Shown here: positions 6,615-14,105 of the stretch, in pieces
Layout: each line of letters starts with the position of its first letter
Numbering within the stretch: the first letter of the stretch is position 1
Source of the DNA: Holdemanella sp. MSK.7.32
Lineage (GTDB): Bacteria > Bacillota_I > Bacilli_A > Erysipelotrichales > Erysipelotrichaceae
Assembly: GCF_024460475.1 (NCBI RefSeq)
Contig: NZ_JANFYN010000031.1
Coordinates: 1-26,086 of the forward strand
DNA length: 26,086 bases
Direction of reading: 5' to 3'
The notes under the pieces: generated by a model
Seen by the model: only the letters and a program-made list of their open reading frames with translations
What the model was told of the DNA's origin: nothing
Databases searched by the model: none
Position numbers and translations under genes: made by a program

Positions 6615-7387
6615 TGTTGTTTCTTTCGGATTTAGACGGGACTTTAATGGATTCAAACGGAAATGTCACAGATGAAGATGTGGAATGCATTCATCAATGG
6701 ACACAAAAACATGCGTTTGGCTTTGTGACAGGAAGAGATCGTGCCTTTTGTGTGGCACTTGCCTCGAAGTATCAATTGTCCTGTGAATATATGATCACAG
6801 ATAATGGAGCTAATGCCTATTATAAAGATAAGAATGTATATTCTTCTTTGATTGATTTAAGTGAAGGTATACGAATGTGTAAAGCGATTTTGGCATATAA
6901 TTTAGATTTGTTTTATACAGACGAAGTAGGCAATCGCTATTATCCAATTTCATGTTATGGAAAAGAAAGACTTCATGTTTTTAAAAAGAAACAACCGAGT
7001 TTAGGCTTGTTTTCAGACGTGGATTTAATAGAATATTTAAATACACGGCGTTTTGGCTTAGCCAAATTGAGTGTGTATGTTGAAAAAGATTTGGATTTAA
7101 TATTAAATCAATTTAGAGGATTGTTTAAAAATTATGAAGTGATGGCTACTTCAAAGGATTATATTGAAATCACAAGAAAAGGCACAAATAAATGGGAAGC
7201 CTTTTGTCATTTACCTGTCGAAGATGCGATTTTTATTGGAGATGGAGAAAATGATTTGTGTATATTGGAAAAGCTAAATGACACATATGTTATGGAACAT
7301 GCACCTGAGAGTTTGAAGGCATATGGTGTGTGTGTAAAGAGTGTGGCAGAAGCCATGAATATAGAAAGCAGGAAAGAAAATGTCTAG
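6614..7387 (+). CDS. Cof-type HAD-superfamily hydrolase (sugar-phosphate phosphatase-like)
   Basis: A phosphatase of the Cof/YidA HAD subfamily, 257 residues. Motif I is DLDGT with nucleophile Asp6 and general acid Asp8; motif II is FVTGRD (Thr39); the motif III lysine lies in the KGTNKWEAF stretch near residue 190; motif IV is GDGEND with Mg-binding Asp210 and Asp214. The region between motifs II and III is the C2-type cap that sets substrate choice. Such enzymes dephosphorylate sugar phosphates, flavin precursors or similar small molecules; the substrate is not predictable here. Its start overlaps the previous stop by one base, and its end overlaps the next gene by 8 bases. Confidence 0.9.
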   Translation: MLFLSDLDGTLMDSNGNVTDEDVECIHQWTQKHAFGFVTGRDRAFCVALASKYQLSCEYMITDNGANAYYKDKNVYSSLIDLSEGIRMCKAILAYNLDLFYTDEVGNRYYPISCYGKERLHVFKKKQPSLGLFSDVDLIEYLNTRRFGLAKLSVYVEKDLDLILNQFRGLFKNYEVMATSKDYIEITRKGTNKWEAFCHLPVEDAIFIGDGENDLCILEKLNDTYVMEHAPESLKAYGVCVKSVAEAMNIESRKENV

Positions 7388-7706
7388 AAAAAGAAAAAGA
7401 GGGGCCAAGGCAACGGCTGCCTCAATGGTAATGGATACATTGAAAAAAAGAGGGGCAGTGGATGAAAAGAGTGCAGTAGATGTAAGTGTATTTAAAAATT
7501 TGCCTTATGCCACTTCAACAATTAGTTATACAATTTCGAATCTAATGGAAGAGGGTGTTGTTGGTAAAACCAATGATGAAAGATTTTATTATGATGATTT
7601 AGGATTTAAAGCTTTAGAAACAAAGTTTGTACGTGGATACTCAATGATTTTTATTGTGCCTATTGTCATTGCAATCCTTGTTTATGTTCTACAAAAAGTG
7701 TTATAA
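7380..7706 (+). CDS. Small winged-helix-like protein with a C-terminal membrane anchor
   Basis: Not a named family. The 108-residue protein starts with a very basic stretch (SRKRKRGAKATAAS), then a segment with helix-turn-helix character: KNLPYATSTISYTISNLMEEGVV, followed by a wing-like ERFYYDDLGFKALE. This resembles the DNA-binding part of MarR/ArsR-like folds. It ends in one hydrophobic helix (YSMIFIVPIVIAILVYVLQ, about residues 86-106), so it would be tail-anchored with the helix-turn-helix in the cytoplasm. It overlaps the HAD gene by 8 bases. The fold call is by eye and tentative; a small non-DNA-binding membrane protein is the alternative. Confidence 0.6.
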   Translation: MSRKRKRGAKATAASMVMDTLKKRGAVDEKSAVDVSVFKNLPYATSTISYTISNLMEEGVVGKTNDERFYYDDLGFKALETKFVRGYSMIFIVPIVIAILVYVLQKVL

Positions 7707-7711
7707 AAGAG

Positions 7712-7733
7712 TGTCGCAGTAATGCGACATTTT
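7712..7733 (+). terminator. Weak hairpin terminator
   Basis: TGTCGCA-GTAA-TGCGACA (7712-7729) followed by only TTTT. It is probably a leaky terminator separating the trio from the sensor operon. Confidence 0.55.
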
Positions 7734-7753
7734 CTGTAAGGAAGGAGATTTGA

Positions 7754-8734
7754 ATGGAGAAGCCAAAATCGTTTGTGTATATCGTTTTCTGTTTAACGAT
7801 TTGTCTAGCTTTTGCGGTAGGAAGTAACTACTTAATCAATACGATTACACAAGCGAATATGATATACAATTCGAATGAGCCACGTAAGATTGGCGCAACA
7901 TATATGACCTACAACAATACGTTCTATTCGGTGGTCAATGAGGAAATCTCAAAAGTAGTTAAAGAACATGGGGATCAGCTGATAACTTTAGATCCAGCTA
8001 TGAGTTTAAAGAAGCAGAAGGAACAAATCCAATACTTAATGGATCAACAAGTGGATGCCTTAGTGATTACGCCAGTGGATTATGATGAATTAAAAGATTC
8101 TTTAAAGCTAGCCTATAAGAAACGTATTCCTGTGATTGTGGTGGATACGGAAGTTAAGCATAATAAATATGTGACCTATAGTATTGTCAGTGATAATTAT
8201 GATGCGGGCGTACAATGCGCTAAAGATATGATGAGTAAGTTGGATCATGCCAATATTGTCTTGCTTCAACATTCGACAACTCAATCTGGTTATTTACGAA
8301 TTAAGGGATTTGAGGATACGATTCAGTCCAACTCAAATTATAAAGTGGTTCAGAGAATGGAATGTGAGGGACAATTAGAGAAGGCCATGCCAAAAATGGA
8401 GTCTTTTATTGAGGAAGGGATCGAATTTGATGTAGTGATGTGTCTAAATGATCCAAGCGCAATGGGCGCTATGGCCGCACTTTCATCGAACAATATGTTG
8501 GAAGGAAAGTATGTGTATGGCATAGATGGAACACCTGAGGCAAAAGAAATGGTGTCAGAAGGCAAAATGGCTGCTACTGTGGCACAATCGCCAAAGACGT
8601 TTGGAAAGAAGGCGTCAGAAGCTATTTATAAGATGTTTTCGCAAGAAAAAATCAAGAATAGAAATGAAGTGAGTCCTGTGCAAATCATCACAAAAGACAA
8701 TGTTCATGATTATTCTACGGAGGGCTGGCAATGA
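7754..8734 (+). CDS. Membrane-anchored RbsB-like sugar-binding protein (sensor subunit)
   Basis: A periplasmic-binding-protein type I (Peripla_BP_4/RbsB-like) domain of about 290 residues following one N-terminal hydrophobic helix (FVYIVFCLTICLAFAVGSNYLI, about residues 7-28). There is no lipobox cysteine (the -1 position before Cys is Ile), so it is likely an uncleaved anchor. Fold markers include IGATYM, ALVITPVDYDELKD, IPVIVVDTEV, SDNYDAG, GYLRIKGFEDTI and YVYGIDGTPEAKEMV. Family members bind ribose, xylose or related ligands. No permease or ATPase gene is near; instead the stop overlaps the start of a histidine kinase (ATGA). I infer that it presents ligand to that kinase, as described for XylFII-LytS-type systems. 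GGAAGGAG precedes the ATG. Confidence 0.85.
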   Translation: MEKPKSFVYIVFCLTICLAFAVGSNYLINTITQANMIYNSNEPRKIGATYMTYNNTFYSVVNEEISKVVKEHGDQLITLDPAMSLKKQKEQIQYLMDQQVDALVITPVDYDELKDSLKLAYKKRIPVIVVDTEVKHNKYVTYSIVSDNYDAGVQCAKDMMSKLDHANIVLLQHSTTQSGYLRIKGFEDTIQSNSNYKVVQRMECEGQLEKAMPKMESFIEEGIEFDVVMCLNDPSAMGAMAALSSNNMLEGKYVYGIDGTPEAKEMVSEGKMAATVAQSPKTFGKKASEAIYKMFSQEKIKNRNEVSPVQIITKDNVHDYSTEGWQ

Positions 8735-10041
8735 TACAAGATATAAAAAAATACAATGTATGGATTGTCTATGTCTGTATGTGGCTCTTTAGTTTTTTTA
8801 CCGTTTGGTACATCGCTATTGTGATGTATTATACGTTGGTGCATGTGACACAAAGTGGCTATGCCTCAGATTTTATTAAGAATATTTCCACACTTTCTAA
8901 TGTTCCCATTCGATCCTTCTATATAGCGGTATTTGGCTTTATTGGCTTGTTTTGTTTCGTGAGCATCCGTAAAAAAATTCGATTCTTTAGTCGCCATCAA
9001 ATCATTCCAATTTTAATTGAACTTGGATTGAGCCTATTGATCATGAAGAATATATCTTTTAGTGCAACGTGTATTTTATTTTTGATTATTGCGGATAGCT
9101 TACTCTATGTGGATAAACCAGTTGATCGTTCAATTTGTATCATACTTGTCTTTTTAGCTTACATGCTATCCAACTATGGATATTTATCCAACTATATTCC
9201 TATGATTTCATTCCAGGAATATTTGTCGGTGTATAATTCAAAGACACAAGGCTTGTTGCTAGGGATTGAAGTGACTTTAAGCAATTTAAATATTGTGCTG
9301 TTTATAGCTTATATATTCTTGTATTTACAGAAACAAATGGATGAAACGCAGAAATTTGCGGCTTTAAATGTCGAATTAAAACGTTTAAATAATCAATTAA
9401 AAGGCTATGCGAATTTGCGAGAAAAAATGGGTGAAACCAAAGAAAGAAACCGTCTTGCCCGTGAGATTCATGATACATTAGGGCATACTTTAACGGGATT
9501 AAGTGTTGGTCTTGAAGCATGTCGAGTGATGATTGATAAGGATGTCAATGTCACAAAAGCACAATTGGGTATTTTGAAAGAGAGTGCAAAACGCGGTTTA
9601 ACTGATGTCAGACGTTCGGTGGATAAGTTGAAGCCAGATGCATTAGAGCGGTATTCTTTAAAAGAAGCATTGGATATGATGATCATGGATTATCAGAAAT
9701 TAACCGATGTGACCATTCTTTATTTGTGTCATTTGCCTTTGGTGAATTTGAATGCGGACGAAGAAGAAATAGTGTATCGCGTTGTTCAAGAAGGAATGAC
9801 CAATTCAGTTAGACATGGGCATGCGACAAAAATTTATGTTTCGATTGCGCAGGCCGATAATAATCTGATTATAATTATAGAAGATAATGGTCAGGGTTGT
9901 AAGAATGTCAAACCAGGATTTGGCATTCATCATTTGACAGAACGTATTGACTTACTTCAGGGAAGAATACGTTATTATGGGGATAAAGGTTTTGAATTGA
10001 TTGTAGAAATACCAATGAGAAGAGGAGAGAATAATGGTTAA
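8731..10041 (+). CDS. NarL-family sensor histidine kinase (HisKA_3 type)
   Basis: A 436-residue membrane kinase. About six hydrophobic segments fill residues 10-205, followed by a coiled linker (QKFAALNVELKRLNNQLKGY) and the HisKA_3 dimerisation domain with RLAREIHDTLGHTLTG (phospho-acceptor His247). The HATPase domain has an N-box VVQEGMTNSVRHG (Asn358), a G1 box EDNGQGC (Asp385) and a G2 box PGFGIHHL. There is no sizeable extracellular domain of its own, which fits sensing through the binding protein encoded upstream. It overlaps that gene by 4 bases and the response regulator by 8 bases, so all three should be made in fixed proportion. Confidence 0.93.
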   Translation: MIQDIKKYNVWIVYVCMWLFSFFTVWYIAIVMYYTLVHVTQSGYASDFIKNISTLSNVPIRSFYIAVFGFIGLFCFVSIRKKIRFFSRHQIIPILIELGLSLLIMKNISFSATCILFLIIADSLLYVDKPVDRSICIILVFLAYMLSNYGYLSNYIPMISFQEYLSVYNSKTQGLLLGIEVTLSNLNIVLFIAYIFLYLQKQMDETQKFAALNVELKRLNNQLKGYANLREKMGETKERNRLAREIHDTLGHTLTGLSVGLEACRVMIDKDVNVTKAQLGILKESAKRGLTDVRRSVDKLKPDALERYSLKEALDMMIMDYQKLTDVTILYLCHLPLVNLNADEEEIVYRVVQEGMTNSVRHGHATKIYVSIAQADNNLIIIIEDNGQGCKNVKPGFGIHHLTERIDLLQGRIRYYGDKGFELIVEIPMRRGENNG

Positions 10042-10693
10042 AATCATGATTGCGGATGATCAGCAGCTCATTCGAGAAAGCTTAAAGATCATCTTAGATT
10101 CAGATCCGAATTTTGAAGTAGTAAAAGTAGTGGGCAGTGGACAAGAAGTATTGGATACATTGGAAACAGAAAGTATAGACATTATCTTGATGGATGTGCG
10201 TATGCCAAGTATGAGTGGCGTAGAGTGTACTCGTTTGGTAAAAAAGAAGTATCCAAATATAAAGGTCATAATATTAACGACTTTTGATGATGATGAGTAT
10301 ATTTATGATGCATTAAAATATGGAGCAAGTGGATATCTTTTGAAGGGATGTTCCTTAGAAGAGTTGAGTTCGGCTATTCATAATGTTCTAGCGGGAGGAG
10401 CCTGTTTCAACCCGAATGTGGCGGGTAAAGTGACACAGTTCTTTTCTCAGATGGCAAATTCGAATGGGGAATTTAATTTTGAACATGGAGAAGATGAACA
10501 TATCGATTTGAGTGATACAGAATGTAAGATCATTGCCCAAATTGGTCATGGTTATTCAAATAAGGAAATTGCACAAAAATTAGGCTTTAGTGAAGGGACG
10601 ATTCGTAACTATTTAAGTGTGATTCTGGATAAACTAGATTTAAGAGATCGTACACAATTGGCTATTTGGTATTTATCTAGGGGAAATAAATAA
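10034..10693 (+). CDS. NarL/FixJ-type response regulator
   Basis: Partner of the preceding kinase, 219 residues. The receiver domain has acidic pair Asp8/Asp9, phospho-acceptor Asp54 (ILMDVRMPS), the switch Thr in ILTTFDD and the conserved Lys in YLLKG. After an acidic linker (FEHGEDEHIDLSD) the LuxR-type helix-turn-helix follows: TECKIIAQIGHGYSNKEIAQKLGFSEGTIRNYLSVILDKL. Such regulators bind DNA as dimers at inverted repeats. The nearest candidate site is the palindrome at 12039-12052 before the PTS genes; that link is inference. The start is coupled to the kinase gene, and the next gene begins on its last stop-codon base. Confidence 0.94.
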   Translation: MVKIMIADDQQLIRESLKIILDSDPNFEVVKVVGSGQEVLDTLETESIDIILMDVRMPSMSGVECTRLVKKKYPNIKVIILTTFDDDEYIYDALKYGASGYLLKGCSLEELSSAIHNVLAGGACFNPNVAGKVTQFFSQMANSNGEFNFEHGEDEHIDLSDTECKIIAQIGHGYSNKEIAQKLGFSEGTIRNYLSVILDKLDLRDRTQLAIWYLSRGNK

Positions 10694-11997
10694 TGGTGAA
10701 AAAAAGATTAAGAACTTTTTTGATAGCCATATTGGTGTGTTGTTTGGTAGGGACATTTTATTATACGCAAAAACCTGTTGTTTTAACGATTGGCGTATTT
10801 GCGGGTAGTAACTGGAATGTGCCTAGTCCAGATAGTGGTAAGATCATTGATAATGCGATTAAACGGTTTGAAAAAACACATCCGAATGTTCAAGTAAAAT
10901 ATGTCAGTGGTATCTTGAAAGATGACTATTCGGCTTGGCTTTCAAAGGAGGCTCTGGATGGAAAGCTTCCCGATGTTTTCATGGTGTTGAGTGATGATCT
11001 TTCGACGTATGCCAAAGTAGGCATGTTAGAATCACTAGATACATACATGCAGACGGATCCTGATTTTAATCAATCGCGATATTTTTCAACGACACTCAAT
11101 GCAGGTAATATTTATGATCAGCAGTATGCACTTCCTTATGAGAGTTCACCCACATTGATGTTTGTGAATAAAACATTATTAGAAGAGAATGGAATTGAAA
11201 TACCCAATGTCAATTGGACGTGGGATGATTTCTATGCGATTTGCGAAAAGTTGACTGTGGATACGGATGACGATGGAGAAATCGATCAGTTTGGGGAATA
11301 TGGATACACTTGGGAGAATGCTCTAAGTTCGAATGGACAGGCGTTGTTTGATGAGAAAAGCATGAAGAGTACTTTGCAGAATGAGGATGTGTATTCGGCC
11401 ATTGAATTTGTGCGAAAGTTAAATCTTTTAAATCGAGGTCAGAATGTTACGAGTGAAATGTTTGATAAGGGCAAGGTTGCCTTTTGTCCAATGATGTTTA
11501 GTGAGTATAGAACGTATAAGCCATATCCTTGGAGTGTTAAGAAATATTCAAATTTTGAATGGGAATGTCTTCCGATGCCGGCAGGTCCTAGTGGCTATAA
11601 TGCTTCACAAATGGATAGCTTGTTATGTGGTATTAGTAAGATGTCTTCTAAGAAAAAGATGGCTTGGGAATTTTTAAAATTACTTTGTTACGACGAAACA
11701 ACGCAGGAAAGTTTGTTTAAATATTCGCAGGGTGTATCGGTTTTAAAAAATGTGTCGACATCCAAAAATGTGACTAAGTATATTCAAGAAGATGCGCCAT
11801 TGGATTCAAGTTATAATTTGGAATTTTTTGATGATATGATGGAACAAGCAATCACGATAAAAAAACTGGATGGCTATGATCAATTGTATTCGATGGCAGA
11901 TAGTGAAATTCGAAGAGTCATTGGTACAAATGAGGATATTGAAAGTGCGATGCAAAATTTGAATGATGAATTGAATATATTATTGGAGAAACAGTAG
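10693..11997 (+). CDS. Family-1 extracellular (sugar) solute-binding protein without transporter genes
   Basis: A 434-residue protein of the SBP_bac_1 (MalE/UgpB-like) family. The N-terminal hydrophobic helix (FLIAILVCCLVGTFYYTQ) lacks a clear lipobox, so it may be anchored or cleaved rather than a lipoprotein. Fold markers: AIKRFEKTHPNVQVKYVSG, GKLPDVFMVLSDD, YALPYESSPTLMFVNKTLLEENG, NWTWDDFYAICEKLT, and GISKMSSKKKMAWEFLKLLC. The segment DTDDDGEIDQFG looks like the Ca-binding-like loop often seen in these proteins. No ABC permease is adjacent; it is the last gene of the sensor operon, overlapping the response regulator stop by one base. It may be a second sensory or scavenging binding protein. 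Confidence 0.85.
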   Translation: MVKKRLRTFLIAILVCCLVGTFYYTQKPVVLTIGVFAGSNWNVPSPDSGKIIDNAIKRFEKTHPNVQVKYVSGILKDDYSAWLSKEALDGKLPDVFMVLSDDLSTYAKVGMLESLDTYMQTDPDFNQSRYFSTTLNAGNIYDQQYALPYESSPTLMFVNKTLLEENGIEIPNVNWTWDDFYAICEKLTVDTDDDGEIDQFGEYGYTWENALSSNGQALFDEKSMKSTLQNEDVYSAIEFVRKLNLLNRGQNVTSEMFDKGKVAFCPMMFSEYRTYKPYPWSVKKYSNFEWECLPMPAGPSGYNASQMDSLLCGISKMSSKKKMAWEFLKLLCYDETTQESLFKYSQGVSVLKNVSTSKNVTKYIQEDAPLDSSYNLEFFDDMMEQAITIKKLDGYDQLYSMADSEIRRVIGTNEDIESAMQNLNDELNILLEKQ

Positions 11998-12022
11998 GAA
12001 GTTAAATTTCTGCTGTTTTTTT
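11990..12022 (+). terminator. Intrinsic terminator of the sensor operon
   Basis: An 11-bp stem with two G-U pairs (AACAGTAGGAA / TTTCTGCTGTT), loop GTTAAA, then a T-run. The upstream arm contains the TAG stop codon of the binding-protein gene. Confidence 0.85.
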
Positions 12023-12038
12023 GTTTGATTCTCCAAAA

Positions 12039-12067
12039 ATGACATTTGTCATCTAAAAGTGGTGACA
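12039..12067 (+). promoter_or_regulatory. Palindromic operator candidate upstream of the PTS promoter
   Basis: ATGACA-TT-TGTCAT (12039-12052) is a perfect inverted repeat, and a third GTGACA follows at 12062-12067. It lies just upstream of the -35 at 12076, a position suited to an activator. A LuxR-type response regulator dimer is the obvious candidate, given the neighbouring gene; this is inference. Confidence 0.5.
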
Positions 12068-12075
12068 TATGGAAA

Positions 12076-12103
12076 TTGAAAAGGTTTTCATACGAGCTAT
12101 AAT
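12076..12103 (+). promoter_or_regulatory. PTS operon promoter P1
   Basis: TTGAAA (12076-12081), 16 bases, TATAAT (12098-12103). Transcription from here would give a leader of about 125 bases containing the cre site and the second promoter. Confidence 0.7.
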
Positions 12104-12172
12104 GAATGTGTATTCTATGTGATGCTCATGTTCAAAAGTTGCATAAATATGTGAAATTGTGTGTAATAGCAC

Positions 12173-12200
12173 TTGAAAACGCTAACATATTTATTATAAA
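12173..12200 (+). promoter_or_regulatory. PTS operon promoter P2
   Basis: TTGAAA (12173-12178), 16 bases, TATAAA (12195-12200). The predicted start near 12207 leaves a short leader to ATG 12234. The -35 is embedded in the cre site. Confidence 0.5.
12174..12187 (+). promoter_or_regulatory. cre site (CcpA operator)
   Basis: TGAAAACGCTAACA matches the consensus TGWAANCGNTNWCA at every position. It overlaps the -35 and spacer of promoter P2 and lies about 65 bases downstream of the predicted P1 start, both positions where bound CcpA would repress or block elongation. Confidence 0.82.
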
Positions 12201-12233
12201 ATGTGAGTATAAGAAAGCGCGGAGGAAAAAATA

Positions 12234-12662
12234 ATGAAATATGTAGTTATGGTAAGTCATGGTGAATTTGCACCAGGATTACACAGTGCCGTTAAAATGA
12301 TGACGGGAGATCGTGAAGATGTATTGTCTACAAGCTTAAAGGACGGAATGAGCGCAGACGAATTTGCATCTAACTTTGCTGAATTGATCAAAGATTTCAA
12401 AGCCGATGACCAAGTCATTTTATTAGCTGATATTTTGAGCGGATCTCCATTCACAAACGCATTGAATGTATTGGATCAAAAAGAATTGCTACAAAATACT
12501 TTAGTAATTGCTGGTATGAATATGCCACTAGCAATCACTGCTGTATTAATGAAAGACAACTTTGATAATGTACAAGATTTAAAAGACACATTATTAAGCG
12601 AAGGTCGTACAGGATTAACTGATTTTACAGTTGCTTCTGATGATGACGACGAAGATCTATAG
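12234..12662 (+). CDS. Mannose-family PTS component EIIA
   Basis: A cytoplasmic phosphocarrier of the mannose/fructose/sorbose PTS family. It accepts phosphate from HPr and passes it to EIIB. His9 in VSHGEFAPGLHSA is the expected phosphorylation site. ILLADILSGSPFTNAL and LVIAGMNMPLAITAVL are conserved EIIA-Man segments. It is 142 residues, i.e. a stand-alone EIIA and not the EIIAB fusion of E. coli ManX. It ends in a striking acidic tail (SDDDDEDL). GCGGAGG precedes the ATG. Codon use is strongly biased toward a few codons, suggesting high expression. The sugar actually carried cannot be told from sequence. Confidence 0.95.
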   Translation: MKYVVMVSHGEFAPGLHSAVKMMTGDREDVLSTSLKDGMSADEFASNFAELIKDFKADDQVILLADILSGSPFTNALNVLDQKELLQNTLVIAGMNMPLAITAVLMKDNFDNVQDLKDTLLSEGRTGLTDFTVASDDDDEDL

Positions 12663-12668
12663 GATTTG

Positions 12669-12685
12669 GCTATAACGCATATAGC
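12669..12685 (+). other. Small intercistronic hairpin between EIIA and EIIB genes
   Basis: GCTATA-ACGCA-TATAGC forms a 6-bp stem with a 5-base loop in the 55-base gap and has no T-run. It may stabilise or mark processing of the upstream message; evidence is only the inverted repeat. Confidence 0.35.
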
Positions 12686-12717
12686 GAAGGCATAAACAGA
12701 ATAAAGGAGGACATATA

Positions 12718-13209
12718 ATGATTAGTTTTATTCGTGTTGATGATCGTATTATCCACGGTCAGATTGTTACAAGATGGTCTAAAGAATACCCTTGTGATGG
12801 AATTATCGCAGTTAACGACAAAGCTGCAACTACACCTGTATTGACACAGTCATTCAAGGCTAGTACAGACAAGAAAGTATTTGTTTGGACAAAGGAACAC
12901 TGGAGAGAAAAAGCAGAAACAGTTAAGAATTCTAATAAAAAATATTTCTTAATCACTAAAAACCCAGTGGATATGAAAGAATTGTTAGTAGACGATGGAT
13001 TCGTACCTAACGATGTTAAAACCGTAGTTATCGGACCATGTAATGATCGTCCAGGAGCTACAAAATTAGGTCAAAACCAGTCAATTACTCAAGAAGAAGC
13101 TGAAGCATGTGAAGCTTTGACAAACGCTGGTTACACAGTATTGTTTGCGTTATTAAAAGAAACTGCAATCGGTACTTGGGACAAATTTAGATCTAAATTT
13201 GGTTACTAA
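12718..13209 (+). CDS. Mannose-family PTS component EIIB
   Basis: A 163-residue EIIB of the mannose/sorbose family that transfers phosphate from EIIA to the incoming sugar. The family start RVDDRIIHGQIVTRWSKEY contains the phospho-acceptor His13. Other conserved parts are IIAVNDKAAT, VIGPCNDRPGATKLG and SITQEEAEACEAL. AAGGAGG lies 8 bases before the ATG. It is the second gene of the PTS operon. Confidence 0.95.
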   Translation: MISFIRVDDRIIHGQIVTRWSKEYPCDGIIAVNDKAATTPVLTQSFKASTDKKVFVWTKEHWREKAETVKNSNKKYFLITKNPVDMKELLVDDGFVPNDVKTVVIGPCNDRPGATKLGQNQSITQEEAEACEALTNAGYTVLFALLKETAIGTWDKFRSKFGY

Positions 13210-13263
13210 TAGTGGGAATAGTAAACAGATTGAGATAAATAAAAGAAAAAGGAGAGATTTATA

Positions 13264-14103
13264 ATGAGTTGGTTACAAGCAATTTTAATCGGACTTATGA
13301 GTTGTACAGCAGCTAGTACTATCGCTTGCTTAGGTACAACAGTAGGTAACTACACTTTGAACCGTCCTTTGGTTGCATCATTATTCGTAGGTTTGATCCT
13401 AGGTGATGTATCTGGATGTATTCAAATTGGTATTCCAATGCAGGTAATGTGGATCGCATTGGTTACACCTGGTGGAACAGTCGCATCTGACTTACGTGCC
13501 GTAAGTTACATTGGTATTCCATTGGCTTATGTTGGAGCAAAAGCCGCTGGTATGGATTTTGGAGGAAATGATGCTCAAGGTTTAGCATCTAGTATCTCAG
13601 CCATGACTGGTGTAATCGGTATTACTTTATTCTACGGAACAGCTATGATGAACCTTATTTGGCAACACTGGGGCTGGGCTCAATTGGATAAAGGAAACTT
13701 AGATTGTTTAGGAAAAGTTGATGTTGTTCTCCCACTAATTTCACACTTTGTATTATCATTCTTGCCAGTTACTTTACTTTGCTACTATGGATCTGGAGCC
13801 GTAGCTGAATTGTTCCAGAGCTTAAATACTGAAGTATGGTATGTAAAAGCCATCTTATCAGTAGGATCAGTACTTCCTGCAGTAGGTATTGGTATCTTGT
13901 TAAAATCAGTAGTATCTAAGACTTCTGACTTGATTTACTTCATGTTCGGATTCGCTTTAGCTGCTTCTATGAGATTAACATTAATTGCTGCTACAGTTGT
14001 TGGTGGTGTATTCGCATTGATTAACTACCAAATGACAATGATGAAAGCTACAGGTGCTGTTGGTGGTGCATCTGCAGACTATGATGACGAGGAGGACATT
14101 TAA
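13264..14103 (+). CDS. Mannose-family PTS membrane component EIIC
   Basis: One of the two membrane subunits forming the sugar channel. The 279-residue protein is mostly hydrophobic helices. Typical EIIC-Man elements are LGTTVGNYTLNRPLVASLFVG near the N-terminus, IQIGIPMQVMWIALVTPGGTVASD, and FALAASMRLTLIAATVVGGVFA near the end. It ends with an acidic tail (DYDDEEDI) that resembles the tail of EIIA in the same operon. AAAAGGAGAG precedes the ATG, and EIID follows after 2 bases. Confidence 0.94.
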   Translation: MSWLQAILIGLMSCTAASTIACLGTTVGNYTLNRPLVASLFVGLILGDVSGCIQIGIPMQVMWIALVTPGGTVASDLRAVSYIGIPLAYVGAKAAGMDFGGNDAQGLASSISAMTGVIGITLFYGTAMMNLIWQHWGWAQLDKGNLDCLGKVDVVLPLISHFVLSFLPVTLLCYYGSGAVAELFQSLNTEVWYVKAILSVGSVLPAVGIGILLKSVVSKTSDLIYFMFGFALAASMRLTLIAATVVGGVFALINYQMTMMKATGAVGGASADYDDEEDI

Positions 14104-14105
14104 TT

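Noticed and set aside
12104..12233. Sigma-54 (-24/-12) promoter for the PTS operon
   Set aside because: Mannose PTS operons are often sigma-54 dependent, but no GG/GC doublets with the TGGCAC-N5-TTGC pattern occur, no LevR/ManR-type activator gene is adjacent, and good sigma-A promoters are present.
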